DNA of 64,000 bases from Aurantiacibacter poecillastricola. Its GTDB lineage: Bacteria; Pseudomonadota; Alphaproteobacteria; Sphingomonadales; Sphingomonadaceae. How positions within the stretch are numbered: position 1 is the stretch's first letter; each line of letters begins with the position of its first letter. A program made the translations under genes and the position numbers. Under the pieces are notes generated by a model. The model was not told the DNA's origin. It did not search any database and worked only from the letters and a program-made list of their open reading frames with translations. Of the stretch, positions 1 to 9,016 are shown one piece after another. The stretch lies in contig NZ_JAVAMS010000004.1 of assembly GCF_030730945.1 (NCBI RefSeq), positions 62,001 to 126,000 on the forward strand. The letters run 5' to 3'.

Positions 1-1
1 C

Positions 2-556
2 GCGCTACCGGCCTACTACATCATTGCTCCTGCCGAGGCTTCGTCGAACCTCGCGCGCTATGATGGCGTGCGCTACGGCCTGCGCGACCTGCCGGAAGGC
101 GCCGGCTTGCAGGACATGTACGCCGCCACCCGCTCCGCCGGGTTCGGCGATGAGGTGAAGCGGCGCATCCTGATCGGCACCTATGTGCTTTCCGCCGGTT
201 TCTACGATGCCTATTATACACAGGCGCAGAAGGTTCGAACGCTGGTGCAGAAGGACTTTACGGACGCCTTTGGAGAAGTGGACGTTATCCTCGCGCCGAC
301 GACCCCGAACGCGGCTTTCGCCCTTGGCGAGATGAGCGACGACCCGCTTGCGATGTATCTGAACGACGTGTTCTCGGTTCCTGCCTCGCTGGCCGGCCTT
401 CCCGCCATGAGCGTACCTGCGACGCTCAACAAGGACGGACTGCCGCTTGGCCTGCAACTGGTGGGCAAGCCGATGGACGAGCAGGGCGTTCTGAACGCTG
501 GCCTCGCCATCGAGCAGCGCGCAGGCTTTACCGCGCAGCCGGAGAAATGGTGGTGA
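2..556 (+). CDS. gatA: Glutamyl-tRNA(Gln)/aspartyl-tRNA(Asn) amidotransferase subunit A, C-terminal part (partial)
   Basis: The 5' end lies outside the window; the frame is open from base 2. About 184 residues remain, matching the C-terminal third of the amidase-signature subunit GatA, which releases ammonia from glutamine for transamidation of misacylated tRNAs. Recognisable segments are [15 protein letters not shown] near the visible start, [29 protein letters not shown] and [11 protein letters not shown]. The Ser-Ser-Lys catalytic residues would be upstream and cannot be checked. The stop overlaps the next small gene by about 10 bases, and gatB follows 0.7 kb downstream on the same strand, which supports the identity. 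Confidence 0.95.
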   Translation, partial: ALPAYYIIAPAEASSNLARYDGVRYGLRDLPEGAGLQDMYAATRSAGFGDEVKRRILIGTYVLSAGFYDAYYTQAQKVRTLVQKDFTDAFGEVDVILAPTTPNAAFALGEMSDDPLAMYLNDVFSVPASLAGLPAMSVPATLNKDGLPLGLQLVGKPMDEQGVLNAGLAIEQRAGFTAQPEKWW

Positions 557-915
557 GCGGTTTCGAGGTCCTCGTCATCGTTCTGCTCATCGGCGGGCTG
601 ATCCTGCCGATCTGGGCGCTGGTGGCGACCGTGCATTTCGCCAATGCCAAGGCCCGCCACAAGGCGCAGTCGGCACAGCGGTGCATGGCCTTTACCGCGG
701 TGATGGACCGTCTGCTGAACGAACTGCGGGCCGACAGGAAGCGCGCACCTATCGTGCTCGCCTGTATCCGCGAGCTCCAGACCTTCCCCGAATATCGCGA
801 CATCTCCGTGACGTTGATCAACGACATCAATGTCAGCGGCAATACCCCGTACGACAACATGCTCCGCAACGAGTTGCAGAAGACCGAGGCGTTCCTGCTG
901 GAGGCGCAGCCGTGA
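547..915 (+). CDS. Unknown small protein with an N-terminal membrane segment
   Basis: A 122-residue protein I do not recognise. Residues about 6-28 are strongly hydrophobic ([22 protein letters not shown]), so it is probably anchored in the inner membrane with the remainder, rich in Arg, Leu and Glu and probably helical, in the cytoplasm. It starts inside the last codons of gatA and its TGA overlaps the GTG start of the next gene, so the two are probably translated together. Its position between gatA and gatB suggests co-transcription with the amidotransferase, but nothing in the sequence shows a role in tRNA charging. Confidence 0.7.
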   Translation: MVVSGFEVLVIVLLIGGLILPIWALVATVHFANAKARHKAQSAQRCMAFTAVMDRLLNELRADRKRAPIVLACIRELQTFPEYRDISVTLINDINVSGNTPYDNMLRNELQKTEAFLLEAQP

Positions 916-1268
916 GCGAGAATGCCGACTCAGGCGAACTTTCCGCCTTCGTCGAAAGCACCCTCCGGGCCATCGCCACGGGCATTGCGAATGCCCAGGA
1001 CCTGAAGATCGCCTCGGCGCATGGATCCGGCGTATCCGGCTTCACCGCTCCGCGTTCCGTCGAGTTCGACATAGCGGTATCGGCGAAGAAGACCGGCACG
1101 TCCGGAGCGGGGCTGAAAGTGGCCGTTTTCGGGATCGGCGCGAATGCGGGCGGCGAGATCGCCGGTGAAAGCTCCACCGTGAGCCGTATCAGGTTCAGCG
1201 TACCCATGAATTTCAAATCCACCGGCGACGGCGATGTCGAAGGTCTGATAAGTTGGAAGCCGCAATGA
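912..1268 (+). CDS. Unknown small protein, resembles the trypsin-co-occurring (trypco2) domain type
   Basis: 118 residues from a GTG start that overlaps the TGA of the preceding gene (GTGA). An N-terminal helix ([19 protein letters not shown]) is followed by alternating strands: [11 protein letters not shown], a Gly-rich segment around [14 protein letters not shown], and [10 protein letters not shown]. This helix plus beta pattern resembles the small trypco2-type domains found next to peptidases and other effectors; that likeness is by eye and tentative. There is no signal peptide or membrane segment. Its stop overlaps the gatB ATG, so it sits in a tightly coupled gatA-unknown-unknown-gatB run. 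No function can be assigned. Confidence 0.65.
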   Translation: MSENADSGELSAFVESTLRAIATGIANAQDLKIASAHGSGVSGFTAPRSVEFDIAVSAKKTGTSGAGLKVAVFGIGANAGGEIAGESSTVSRIRFSVPMNFKSTGDGDVEGLISWKPQ

Positions 1269-2764
1269 GTAATTACCGTGTCCACGGCGCAACCGGCGAG
1301 TGGGAGGTCGTGATTGGCCTCGAAGTCCATGCGCAGGTGACGAGCAATGCCAAGCTGTTCTCCGGCGCCTCCACCGCCTTCGGGGCGGAGCCCAATTCGC
1401 AGGTCTCGCTGATAGACGCCGCGATGCCCGGCATGCTGCCCGTGCCCAACCGCGAGTGCATCCGCCAGGCGGTGCGCACCGGCATGGCGATCGAGGCGCA
1501 GATCAACAGCTGGAGCCGCTTCGACCGCAAGAACTACTTCTACGCAGACCTGCCGCAGGGCTACCAGATCAGCCAGCTCTACCATCCGCTCGTGGGCGAG
1601 GGGCAACTGGTGATCGAGGCTGACGAGAAGGCCGGCATCCCGGAAGACAAGGTGATCCGCATCGAGCGCATCCACGTGGAGCAGGACGCGGGCAAGCTGA
1701 TGCACGACCAGCATCCGACCATGTCCTATGTCGACCTCAACCGCACCGGCGTCGCGCTGATGGAGATCGTTTCGCGCCCCGACATGACCTCTCCGGCAGA
1801 GGCAGGGGCCTATATCCGCAAGCTGCGCGCGATCCTGCGCTATGTCGGCAGTTGTGACGGCAACATGGAGGAAGGCTCCATGCGCGCTGACGTCAACGTT
1901 TCGGTACGCAAGGTGGGCGATACCGAACTCGGCACGCGGACCGAGACGAAGAACGTAAACTCCGTGCGCTTTGTGATGCAGGCGATCGAGCACGAGGTGC
2001 AGCGCCAGATCGACGTGATCGAGGATGGCGGCACGGTGGTGCAGGAAACGCGCCTGTTCGATCCGAACACCGGCACCACCCGATCCATGCGGTCCAAGGA
2101 GGACGCGCACGACTATCGCTATTTCCCCGATCCCGACCTCTTGCCGCTGGTGCTGCACGAAGATTTCCTGGAAGATTGCCGCAAGTCGCTTCCCGAACTC
2201 CCGGACGCCAAGCGCGCCCGTTACGAGAACGAACTGGGTCTCACCCCCTACAACGCCCGCGAACTTACCGCCGAGGTGGAGACCTTCGCGCGCTTCGAGA
2301 CGCTGCTGGCCGCTACCGCAAAGGGTATCGGCAAGCCCGAAAAAGAGGTGGCGACGCAGGTCGCCAACTGGTCGCTGTCGGTCGCTCCCGGCGTGATCAA
2401 GGCGCTGGGCGACGAGGGCGATCCCGCCAATGCCACGGCAGAGCGGCAGGCTGCGATCCTCGACATGCAGGCCAAGGGCGAGATTTCCGGCGGGCAGGCC
2501 AAGGAGATCTTCGAGATCGTGCTGAAAGAAGGCCGCGAGCCCGCCGAGATCGCCGAGAGCGAGGGCCTGAAGCAGGTCAGCGATACCGGCGCCATCGAAG
2601 CTGCCGTGGACGAGATCCTCGCCAACAACCAGGACAAGGTGGAACAGTATCGCGGCGGCAAGGACAAGCTATTCGGCTTCTTCGTCGGCCAGACGATGAA
2701 GGCCATGCAGGGCAAGGCCAATCCCGCGGTGGTGAACGATATCCTTAAGGACAAGTTGCAGTAG
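1265..2764 (+). CDS. gatB: Glutamyl-tRNA(Gln)/aspartyl-tRNA(Asn) amidotransferase subunit B
   Basis: 499 residues, the normal GatB length. The N-terminal catalytic part shows [11 protein letters not shown] and [12 protein letters not shown], typical of the subunit that binds the tRNA acceptor end, activates the misacylated Glu or Asp carboxylate with ATP and accepts ammonia channelled from GatA. The C-terminal helical and YqeY-like tail (about residues 400-499) binds the tRNA. The ATG at 1265 is preferred over an in-frame TTG at 1253 because it overlaps the preceding stop (ATGA) and gives the usual short leader. gatC is not in the window. Confidence 0.96.
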   Translation: MSNYRVHGATGEWEVVIGLEVHAQVTSNAKLFSGASTAFGAEPNSQVSLIDAAMPGMLPVPNRECIRQAVRTGMAIEAQINSWSRFDRKNYFYADLPQGYQISQLYHPLVGEGQLVIEADEKAGIPEDKVIRIERIHVEQDAGKLMHDQHPTMSYVDLNRTGVALMEIVSRPDMTSPAEAGAYIRKLRAILRYVGSCDGNMEEGSMRADVNVSVRKVGDTELGTRTETKNVNSVRFVMQAIEHEVQRQIDVIEDGGTVVQETRLFDPNTGTTRSMRSKEDAHDYRYFPDPDLLPLVLHEDFLEDCRKSLPELPDAKRARYENELGLTPYNARELTAEVETFARFETLLAATAKGIGKPEKEVATQVANWSLSVAPGVIKALGDEGDPANATAERQAAILDMQAKGEISGGQAKEIFEIVLKEGREPAEIAESEGLKQVSDTGAIEAAVDEILANNQDKVEQYRGGKDKLFGFFVGQTMKAMQGKANPAVVNDILKDKLQ

Positions 2765-2837
2765 GCCTTTGAAAACGCTTGCTCGCCGAATTCTCCTCGC
2801 ATAATCGCCGGGAAGAATTTTGGACGGGGGTCTTTTC

Positions 2838-3434
2838 ATGAAATACGCGATAGCTGCGCTGGCGCTTGCCTGCGCCGGTGTGGCTTCGGTTGCGGCACAG
2901 GAAGCTGCGACCCAGCCACAGACAGACCAGGAATGGATGGCCTGGATGCCGGACGAGGCGGAGATCGCCATGCCCGCGCTGGCTTTCGAGGAGACCGGAG
3001 GCGATCGCTCTAACTACGACAAGTATTACATCTTCCATCGCCCGGATACGGACTTCCAGACCGCGCTTGGTGACCTGCGCACCTGTGACGAGTCTGCGCG
3101 GGGCCTTCGCCGCGGAAACTATTTTCCCGATTCCTCGCAGACCGCGACGAACATGATGCAGTACGGCCCCATCGGCGGCGCGGTGGGCGGACTTATCGCG
3201 GGAGCCATGATGGATGCCATCTTCGGATCGGGCGAGATGCGCGCCAAGCGCCGTGTCAACATGCGTCGTTGCATGTTCTATCTCGGCTATTCGCGCTTCG
3301 GCCTGCAGAAAGATCTGTGGACTGCCTTCAACTTCGAAGGAGGTATCGAGGAACCGGAGCGTCAGCGTCTGCTTGCGCAACAGGCGCGCGTGGCCTCCGG
3401 TCCGCGCCCGCAGGGTGAGGAGTTGGGCCTATGA
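2838..3434 (+). CDS. Exported protein of unknown function with a glycine-zipper-like segment
   Basis: 198 residues from the ATG at 2838, preceded by a G-rich stretch; an in-frame TTG 18 bases upstream is less likely because MKYAIAALALACAGVASVAAQ is a clean signal peptide with Ala-x-Ala before the cut. Midway there is a Gly/Ala-rich hydrophobic stretch (GPIGGAVGGLIAGAMMDAIF, about residues 112-131) like the glycine zippers of envelope proteins, followed by a basic segment with one Cys. Periplasmic or outer-membrane associated. Its last bases overlap the start of the next exported protein (ATGA), so the two form a pair. Family not recognised. Confidence 0.75.
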   Translation: MKYAIAALALACAGVASVAAQEAATQPQTDQEWMAWMPDEAEIAMPALAFEETGGDRSNYDKYYIFHRPDTDFQTALGDLRTCDESARGLRRGNYFPDSSQTATNMMQYGPIGGAVGGLIAGAMMDAIFGSGEMRAKRRVNMRRCMFYLGYSRFGLQKDLWTAFNFEGGIEEPERQRLLAQQARVASGPRPQGEELGL

Positions 3435-4318
3435 TGAAACGTGTTGAAGCCAGCGCCGCCGCGCTTGGTCTTGTCGCCCTACTCTCGGCATTCACGTCCG
3501 CTTCGGCACTCGCGCAGGATGTCGAGCCGATCAGGATCGATCGCATCGCCGACCGCAGCGAGGTGACGCTGGATAGCGGGAAGGCCTACCTCCTTGTCGA
3601 GGGGACGGGCATGATGGTTTCCACCTTCTTCAAGCTTCCCTCCGACGAAATGCGCGTGGACTGGGCGCGTCAGCGTGAAGAGGCGCTGGCCGAAGCGCGT
3701 GAGGATCACGTGAGGGCCATGGCGCGTTACGAACGCGATCTCGCCTATTTTGAAGCGCGCAACAGCGCCCAGCGCCGACCGGAATTGCCGGTCGAGCCGA
3801 CGGAAGAGAATTTCGCATGGCCGGAACTCGAATCCCGGCAGACCATGACACTCGGCCCCCAGAACCGCTTTGCCAATGATGACGTTTCGCTGTGGCTCTA
3901 TGAAGTCCCGGCGGGAGAATACATCTTCTACGGACTTGGCATGCCCGAATTCATGGACTGCGCCTGCATGGGCTCCGTTCGGTTCGAGGTGCCGGTCGGC
4001 CAGGTTACGGCGGTGCGCATCGAGCCCACCGCGCTCGACCCGCGAGCCAATCCCATCGCGGAATTCCCGGACGGCACCGACGGAACGGACCGAGTGGTAC
4101 GCAGTGGCCTGCTGATCGAGGGACCGAGCGAACTGGCCTTCGATCCCCGCATCGCGAACTGGGTTCGTCCCGCTCAGTTTGCCCCGGTCCCTTCGCTGCC
4201 CAACTGGTATGGCGGCACGATCAATCGGGTTCTCCCGATCGACGGCGTCTTCGCTTATGACGGCCTGCAAATGGTCGATCGGCGAGAGCAGCCGACCAGC
4301 AGCGCGGGTGGGCAATAG
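3431..4318 (+). CDS. Exported protein of unknown function, paired with the upstream exported protein
   Basis: 295 residues with a signal peptide (about residues 1-29, ending ASALAQ). The mature part begins with a short beta-like region, then a charged helical stretch (residues about 75-115, rich in Arg, Glu and Ala) that could form a coiled coil, then a region with two close Cys residues (FMDCACMGS). It overlaps the preceding gene by four bases, so coupled translation is likely. The TrmL-like gene follows directly. I do not recognise the family; a periplasmic or outer-membrane location is inferred only from the signal peptide. Confidence 0.75.
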   Translation: MMKRVEASAAALGLVALLSAFTSASALAQDVEPIRIDRIADRSEVTLDSGKAYLLVEGTGMMVSTFFKLPSDEMRVDWARQREEALAEAREDHVRAMARYERDLAYFEARNSAQRRPELPVEPTEENFAWPELESRQTMTLGPQNRFANDDVSLWLYEVPAGEYIFYGLGMPEFMDCACMGSVRFEVPVGQVTAVRIEPTALDPRANPIAEFPDGTDGTDRVVRSGLLIEGPSELAFDPRIANWVRPAQFAPVPSLPNWYGGTINRVLPIDGVFAYDGLQMVDRREQPTSSAGGQ

Positions 4319-4377
4319 CCAGCGGCGCGCCACAGTCCGGGTCGCCGGATGCGAGCGGGGCTGTTGCGCGCCCGGCC

Positions 4378-4824
4378 ATCGTTCTCGTCCATCCCGAGAT
4401 CCCGCATAATACCGGAGCCACCGGCCGCACCTGCGTGGCGCTCGACATCGAGCTGGTGTTGATCCGGCCTTACGGTTTCACACTGTCGGACAGGCAATTG
4501 AAGCGCGCAGGGCTGGATTACTGGCAGCACGTCCGCCTGTCGGAATACGCCAGTTGGGACGCGTTTCTTGCGGAGCGTCAGCCGCGGGACGGGCAAATGT
4601 TCCTGTTCGAGGAGGATGCAGCGCGATCCTTCTACGAGCCGGATTACCCGGACGACGCCATCCTCGTCTTCGGCAGCGAGACGAAGGGGCTGCCGCGCGC
4701 AATTCGAGAGAGGCACACGACGTGCGAGGTGAGCCTGCCGATGCGCTCCAGGCACATCCGCTCGCTCAACCTCGCGAACACGGTTACTGCAGCGGCCTAT
4801 CAGGCGCTGCGGGGGAAGTTCTAG
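4378..4824 (+). CDS. trmL: tRNA (cytidine(34)-2'-O)-methyltransferase, TrmL/SPOUT family, start uncertain
   Basis: The frame encodes a SPOUT methyltransferase that 2'-O-methylates the wobble base of leucine tRNAs. Visible signatures are HPEIPHNTG near the N-terminus, RRAGLDYW-like KRAGLDYWQHV, FGSETKGLP, and the knot motif SLNLANTVT at the end, in that order. From the ATC at 4378 it is about 148 residues, close to the roughly 157 of E. coli TrmL. The oddity is the start: from the in-frame stop at 4258 to the GTG at 4435 there is no ATG, GTG or TTG, and 4435 lies after the conserved HPEIPHNTG. Either a rare start codon is used, or a one-base indel (for example in the GGGG run at 4357-4360) hides a GTG start at 4308 that overlaps the upstream stop. 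Confidence 0.85.
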   Translation: MVLVHPEIPHNTGATGRTCVALDIELVLIRPYGFTLSDRQLKRAGLDYWQHVRLSEYASWDAFLAERQPRDGQMFLFEEDAARSFYEPDYPDDAILVFGSETKGLPRAIRERHTTCEVSLPMRSRHIRSLNLANTVTAAAYQALRGKF

Positions 4825-4828
4825 CCGG

Positions 4829-5137
4829 TCAGTCCTGCTTCTGGGCGGTGAAGGGCATCGTGCCCATCATGCCTGCCTTGATCGTGCCTGCCACCGCGTC
4901 ACCATTCTTCGTGGCCTCGCAATCCAACGTCATCGGCATGGGGAGGCCCATCTTCATCTGCCAGGTGAGCGTATCGCCCTCGATCCGGCCGTTCTGGACA
5001 TCCATATTGCCCATCCCGCCCGAAAGCTGACCGGTGAAGGTCTCGCCATCCGCGCCGGGGACAACGGTGAACGTACCAGTCTGCTCGCCCATCGGTGTCT
5101 CGGCGACGAAGTCGTAGGTTCCGCCAATGTCGGTCAT
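4829..5137 (-). CDS. Small unknown protein, probably all-beta
   Basis: 102 residues, no signal peptide. Alternating polar and apolar residues with many Gly and Thr (GTYDFVAETPMGEQTGTFTVV, then a Met/Gly-rich middle) suggest a small beta-barrel or sheet protein. It contains one Cys. The ATG at 5137 has a strong GAGGAGAA ribosome site just upstream. It lies 26 bases after the M16 protease on the same strand, so it is probably the last gene of that transcript, and its stop nearly touches the convergent trmL. Function unknown. Confidence 0.7.
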   Translation of the reverse strand: MTDIGGTYDFVAETPMGEQTGTFTVVPGADGETFTGQLSGGMGNMDVQNGRIEGDTLTWQMKMGLPMPMTLDCEATKNGDAVAGTIKAGMMGTMPFTAQKQD

Positions 5138-5163
5138 GCGTATTCTCCTCTCAGGCCGCGGTA

Positions 5164-8055
5164 TTACAGGCTGTCTGCGGCGACATATTGCACGTCCATG
5201 TCGAGGTTTTCGAGCTGGGGTTCAACCGTTTCCCGGTCGCCGACGACCACGATGGTGATGTTTTCGGGCTGCAGATAATCGCGCGCCGCGGCGTTGATGT
5301 CGTCGGCGTCAACAGCGGCGTAGAGTTGCGGAAGCAGCACCTGGTAGCGATCGTCGCGGCCGGCATTCTGGTTGGCCAGCAAGGCGCCGAGCACCTGCCC
5401 GTTCGTCTCGTACCGATTGGGCAGGTTGCGCACGTTGCCATCGGTTACGCGCTGCAGTTCCACCTCGTCCACCGGCCGGGTGGCGGGGAACGCTTCGAGC
5501 TGGTCGAGGATCACCTGGATCGAGTCCGCGGTACGGTCGGCCTGCACCTGCGTGGCGATGCGGAAGATGCGCGGGCCCTGGGCGTCGGGCAGGCTGGAGC
5601 GGATGCCGTAGGTCCATCCCTTCGTCTCGCGCAGGTCGTTGTTAAGGCGCGACAGGAAGCCGTCGCCGATCACCTCGTTTGCAAGGTCGAGCGCTTCCAT
5701 GCCTTCCCGCCACCCGGCAATGCGGGCGGGGCGCCCAAGCACGAGATAGCTCGAGGGTGAGTTGGGGCGATCCACTACCACGATGCGCGGGGCGTTGGCG
5801 GAAGCCGGCGGCTGGCTGACGTCTTTCGCCGGGACGGGTGTGGCCGGGTCCTGCCAATCGCCCAGCGTCGCTTCCAGATCGGCGACGAGTTCGTCCATCG
5901 TGACATCGCCGACCGCGGTGATGGTGGCGGTGGCCGAGCGGATCCACTCGGCATGCTCGGCCACCATGTCCGCGCGGGTAAGCGCTTCTATCACCTCGGC
6001 ATTACCTGACGTGGCGGCGGCAGCGTAGGGATGGCGCTCGCCGTAGACGAGCGGCATGAATGCCCGGTTGGCGAGCCCTGCAGGCGAGGACAGTTCCTGC
6101 GCCACGGCAGCGAGGCGCTGGCTGCGCACCCGCTCCATCGCGTCGGGCGCGAAGGCGGGGTTGCGCACGACATCGGCCATCAATTCCAGCGAAGGCCGCA
6201 GGTTGGGCGACAGGGCGGAGAGGAAAGCCGTGGTGCTTTCGGCCCCCGCATTCACACTAAGCGAGGCACCGAGCGATTCCTCCTCGACCGCGATATCCAG
6301 CGCGCTGCGCGAGGTTGTGCCTTCGGTCAGCAGGTCGACCATGGTAGCATGCACACCCGCCTGACCCTGCGGATCGACGACCGAGCCTGCATCGAAGACC
6401 AGCGCCAGCGAAACCTTGGGCACCGAGTCCCGGCGCGCCAGAACCACTTCGATGCCGTTCGACAGCGTCGCGCGCTCGACTTCCGGGAAGGTGAGTTCTC
6501 CTACAGGCTCGGGCCTAGGGAGGGGGATATCCGGACCGGTCCGCGTGACTTCCACATCGCTGCCGCTGTCTGCCTCGGGCGCAGGGTTGAGATGCTCGTC
6601 ACCCCAGCCACCCATTTCGCCGCCGTCCAGCGTGCGCTCGCCCGGCACGACCGCGAGGTTGTAGGCGGGCCGGGTTAGCCAGCGCTCCATCGCCGCCTGC
6701 ACATCGACGGGCGTGAGCGCGGCCATGCGCTCGAGATCGGTGCGGTAGAAATCGGCATCGCCGGTGTAGAGCAGCCCCTCGGCAAGGATCGCGCCCTTGC
6801 CGCCGAAACCGCCGATCCGCTCCAGCGATCCGACGAGGTCGGAGGCGATCTGGGTGGTAGCGCGCTCCAGCTCGTCCTGGGTCGGTCCGTTGTCGATGAG
6901 ACGCGCGATCTCGGCCTCAAGCAATGCCTGCGCTTCGTCCTGCGATGCATCGGGGCGGACCTGTACCTGCGCCTGCGCGAAGCCGATCTGTTCGTAAGCC
7001 TGGTAGTAGGCCGATACGCTGGTCGCGAGTTCCTCGCCGCGCACCATCGCATTGTCGAGCCGCGATGAGGCGAGGCCGCCGAGGATATGCATGCCGACCT
7101 GAAGCGGCACGGCGTCGGGGTGCTGCATGTCGGGCCCGGTCCATGCACGAAGCAACAGCGTTTGCGGTACCTGGTCCGTCATCGTTTCGTAGGCAGGCTG
7201 TGCCAGGGTGACTGGTCCGGCCTCGAACTGCTCGACTTCGGGACCGCGAGGGATGTCTCCGAACCAGCGTTCCACCATCGGGCGTGCAGTCTCGGCATCG
7301 ATATCGCCTGTGAGGGCGAGGACGACATTGTTCGGGCCGTAATTTTCGGTGAACCAACTGCGCACGTCCGCCAAGCTGGCGGCGGACAGATCCGCCATGG
7401 AGCCGATGACCGAGTGGCGATAGGGGTGGCCAACGGGAAGCAATCCCTCGCTCAGCTTGTAGTCGATGAGACCGTAAGGCTGGTTGTCGCCTTGCCGCTT
7501 CTCGTTCTGCACCACGGCGCGCTGGTTATCGAGCCGCTCCTGGCTGAGCGCGCCGAGGAGGTAGCCCATCCGGTCTGCCTCCATCATCAGCGCGAGATCG
7601 AGCGCGCCGGTTGGCACGGTTTCCACGTAATTCGTACGGTCGTAGCTGGTGGAGCCATTGGTGCCGGTAGAACCCGCCGCCTCGAGCGGAATGTCGAAAT
7701 TCTCCACGTTCTCGCTGCCGGTGAACATGATGTGCTCGAACAGGTGGGCGAAGCCCGTACGGCCGCGTGGTTCGGATTTTGAGCCGACGCGGTAATAGAC
7801 CGTCACGCCGACCAGCGGCGACTTGCGATCAGTGTGGACGATGGTGGTGAGGCCGTTGTTGAGCGTGAAGGTCTCGTACGGAATGTCGACCGCAGCGATG
7901 ATGTCGTCCAGCGAGGCCGTCTGCGCCTCGGCTGTGGCTACGCTGACTTCCGCGACGGCATAGTCCGGATCGGCAGACGGTCCCGTTGTGGTGCAACCCA
8001 AAAGGGCGATGGAGGCCAGAGGTGCGAGCGTATGGAGCGCGAAAAACCTTTTCAT
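5164..8055 (-). CDS. M16 family (pitrilysin/insulinase-like) zinc peptidase, predicted lipoprotein
   Basis: 963 residues from the ATG at 8055 (an in-frame TTG two codons earlier is less likely). The N-terminus is a lipoprotein signal ending LLGC, so it is probably anchored in the envelope. The inverted zinc motif HLFEH lies near residue 105 in GRTGFAHLFEHIMF, with the expected downstream Glu region, defining an active N-terminal M16 half. A second M16 half begins near residue 510 (LSNGIEVVLARRDSVPKVSL) and lacks the HxxEH motif, as is usual for the structural half. Such two-half periplasmic M16 proteins degrade peptides. It is upstream of a small unknown gene on the same strand. Confidence 0.9.
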   Translation of the reverse strand: MKRFFALHTLAPLASIALLGCTTTGPSADPDYAVAEVSVATAEAQTASLDDIIAAVDIPYETFTLNNGLTTIVHTDRKSPLVGVTVYYRVGSKSEPRGRTGFAHLFEHIMFTGSENVENFDIPLEAAGSTGTNGSTSYDRTNYVETVPTGALDLALMMEADRMGYLLGALSQERLDNQRAVVQNEKRQGDNQPYGLIDYKLSEGLLPVGHPYRHSVIGSMADLSAASLADVRSWFTENYGPNNVVLALTGDIDAETARPMVERWFGDIPRGPEVEQFEAGPVTLAQPAYETMTDQVPQTLLLRAWTGPDMQHPDAVPLQVGMHILGGLASSRLDNAMVRGEELATSVSAYYQAYEQIGFAQAQVQVRPDASQDEAQALLEAEIARLIDNGPTQDELERATTQIASDLVGSLERIGGFGGKGAILAEGLLYTGDADFYRTDLERMAALTPVDVQAAMERWLTRPAYNLAVVPGERTLDGGEMGGWGDEHLNPAPEADSGSDVEVTRTGPDIPLPRPEPVGELTFPEVERATLSNGIEVVLARRDSVPKVSLALVFDAGSVVDPQGQAGVHATMVDLLTEGTTSRSALDIAVEEESLGASLSVNAGAESTTAFLSALSPNLRPSLELMADVVRNPAFAPDAMERVRSQRLAAVAQELSSPAGLANRAFMPLVYGERHPYAAAATSGNAEVIEALTRADMVAEHAEWIRSATATITAVGDVTMDELVADLEATLGDWQDPATPVPAKDVSQPPASANAPRIVVVDRPNSPSSYLVLGRPARIAGWREGMEALDLANEVIGDGFLSRLNNDLRETKGWTYGIRSSLPDAQGPRIFRIATQVQADRTADSIQVILDQLEAFPATRPVDEVELQRVTDGNVRNLPNRYETNGQVLGALLANQNAGRDDRYQVLLPQLYAAVDADDINAAARDYLQPENITIVVVGDRETVEPQLENLDMDVQYVAADSL

Positions 8056-8112
8056 GCGCAACCGGATAGCACGACTGAACGCCAGCGAAACCCTATTCGG
8101 CGCAGCCGGAAG

Positions 8113-8982
8113 TCATTCGTCGATCACCATAAGCCTTTCGCCCATCCGGATCGTCTGGCCTGTCTCCAGACCAGGCGCGGGCGGGCACTCGGGCGGGGAA
8201 AGCACGACGATGGTGGAGCCATGCTCGAACCAGCCCATCTCCTCTCCCCGGACAAAGGAGGCGCCGAGATTTTCCACCCGCTCCCCCTTGCGGCGCACGT
8301 CGCCGGTTTCGTCGTACCAGGGCAGACGAATGCTGGCGACGAGCACGGCGGCGACGGGCACCAGCACCAGCCTCTTGCCCGATGATTCCAGCCGCACGGT
8401 GATAGGGGCGCGTTCGTTCTTGCAGAACAGGCGTTCGACGCGCTTCAGGGCAATGGGGTTCACGTTCCACGTATCGCCGGAGATATAGCGAAGCTGCTCC
8501 ACCGCGATGTCGTGGGGAGCATGAAAGCGGTGATACATGCCTGCGGTGAGGCGCAGGGTAACATACCAGCCGCCCTCCAGCGCCTTCGCTTCCTCCTCGG
8601 AGCCCAGGAGGTCGGCCACGGGGTAAGGCATGCCCTTGATCTGCAGCGCCGTGCCATCCTCGATCCGCCCGAAAGCGCCGACGATCCCGTCGCAGGGGCT
8701 GGAGATGGCTACAGGCGCGGTGTCGAGCGGGCGCGCGCCTTCGCGCAGGGGCCGGATAAATGCCTCGCGCAAGGATTTGAAACTGGTGCTTCGCGCGTCG
8801 CTCATGTCGACGTCGCAGAAGAATTTCCAGGCGGCGATGCTGGCGGCGCGCACCGGGGGCAATTCTACCCGTGCGAACCACCCCATGAAACGTGTAAGCG
8901 CATGGCGCGGGATACGATTTGTCAGGAGGAAATTGACATCTTCCTGACTTAGGAGTGTCCGAAACGAGCGACCAAACGACAT
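8113..8982 (-). CDS. psd: Phosphatidylserine decarboxylase proenzyme
   Basis: 289 residues from the ATG at 8982 (MSFGRSFRTLL), chosen because a longer frame would run through the start of the divergent aminotransferase. The enzyme converts phosphatidylserine to phosphatidylethanolamine at the inner membrane. The core shows SSPCDGIVG, GMYHRFHAP and WNVNPIAL, and near the C-terminus HGSTIVV, the Gly-Ser-Thr site where self-cleavage makes the pyruvoyl cofactor. It is divergent from the class III aminotransferase with only 34 bases between the two starts. A PE N-methyltransferase lies 3.4 kb away, so both steps from PS to PC are nearby. Confidence 0.93.
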   Translation of the reverse strand: MSFGRSFRTLLSQEDVNFLLTNRIPRHALTRFMGWFARVELPPVRAASIAAWKFFCDVDMSDARSTSFKSLREAFIRPLREGARPLDTAPVAISSPCDGIVGAFGRIEDGTALQIKGMPYPVADLLGSEEEAKALEGGWYVTLRLTAGMYHRFHAPHDIAVEQLRYISGDTWNVNPIALKRVERLFCKNERAPITVRLESSGKRLVLVPVAAVLVASIRLPWYDETGDVRRKGERVENLGASFVRGEEMGWFEHGSTIVVLSPPECPPAPGLETGQTIRMGERLMVIDE

Positions 8983-9016
8983 GCGCCGCCCATAGCGGCT
9001 GAAAAGGGACGTTAAT

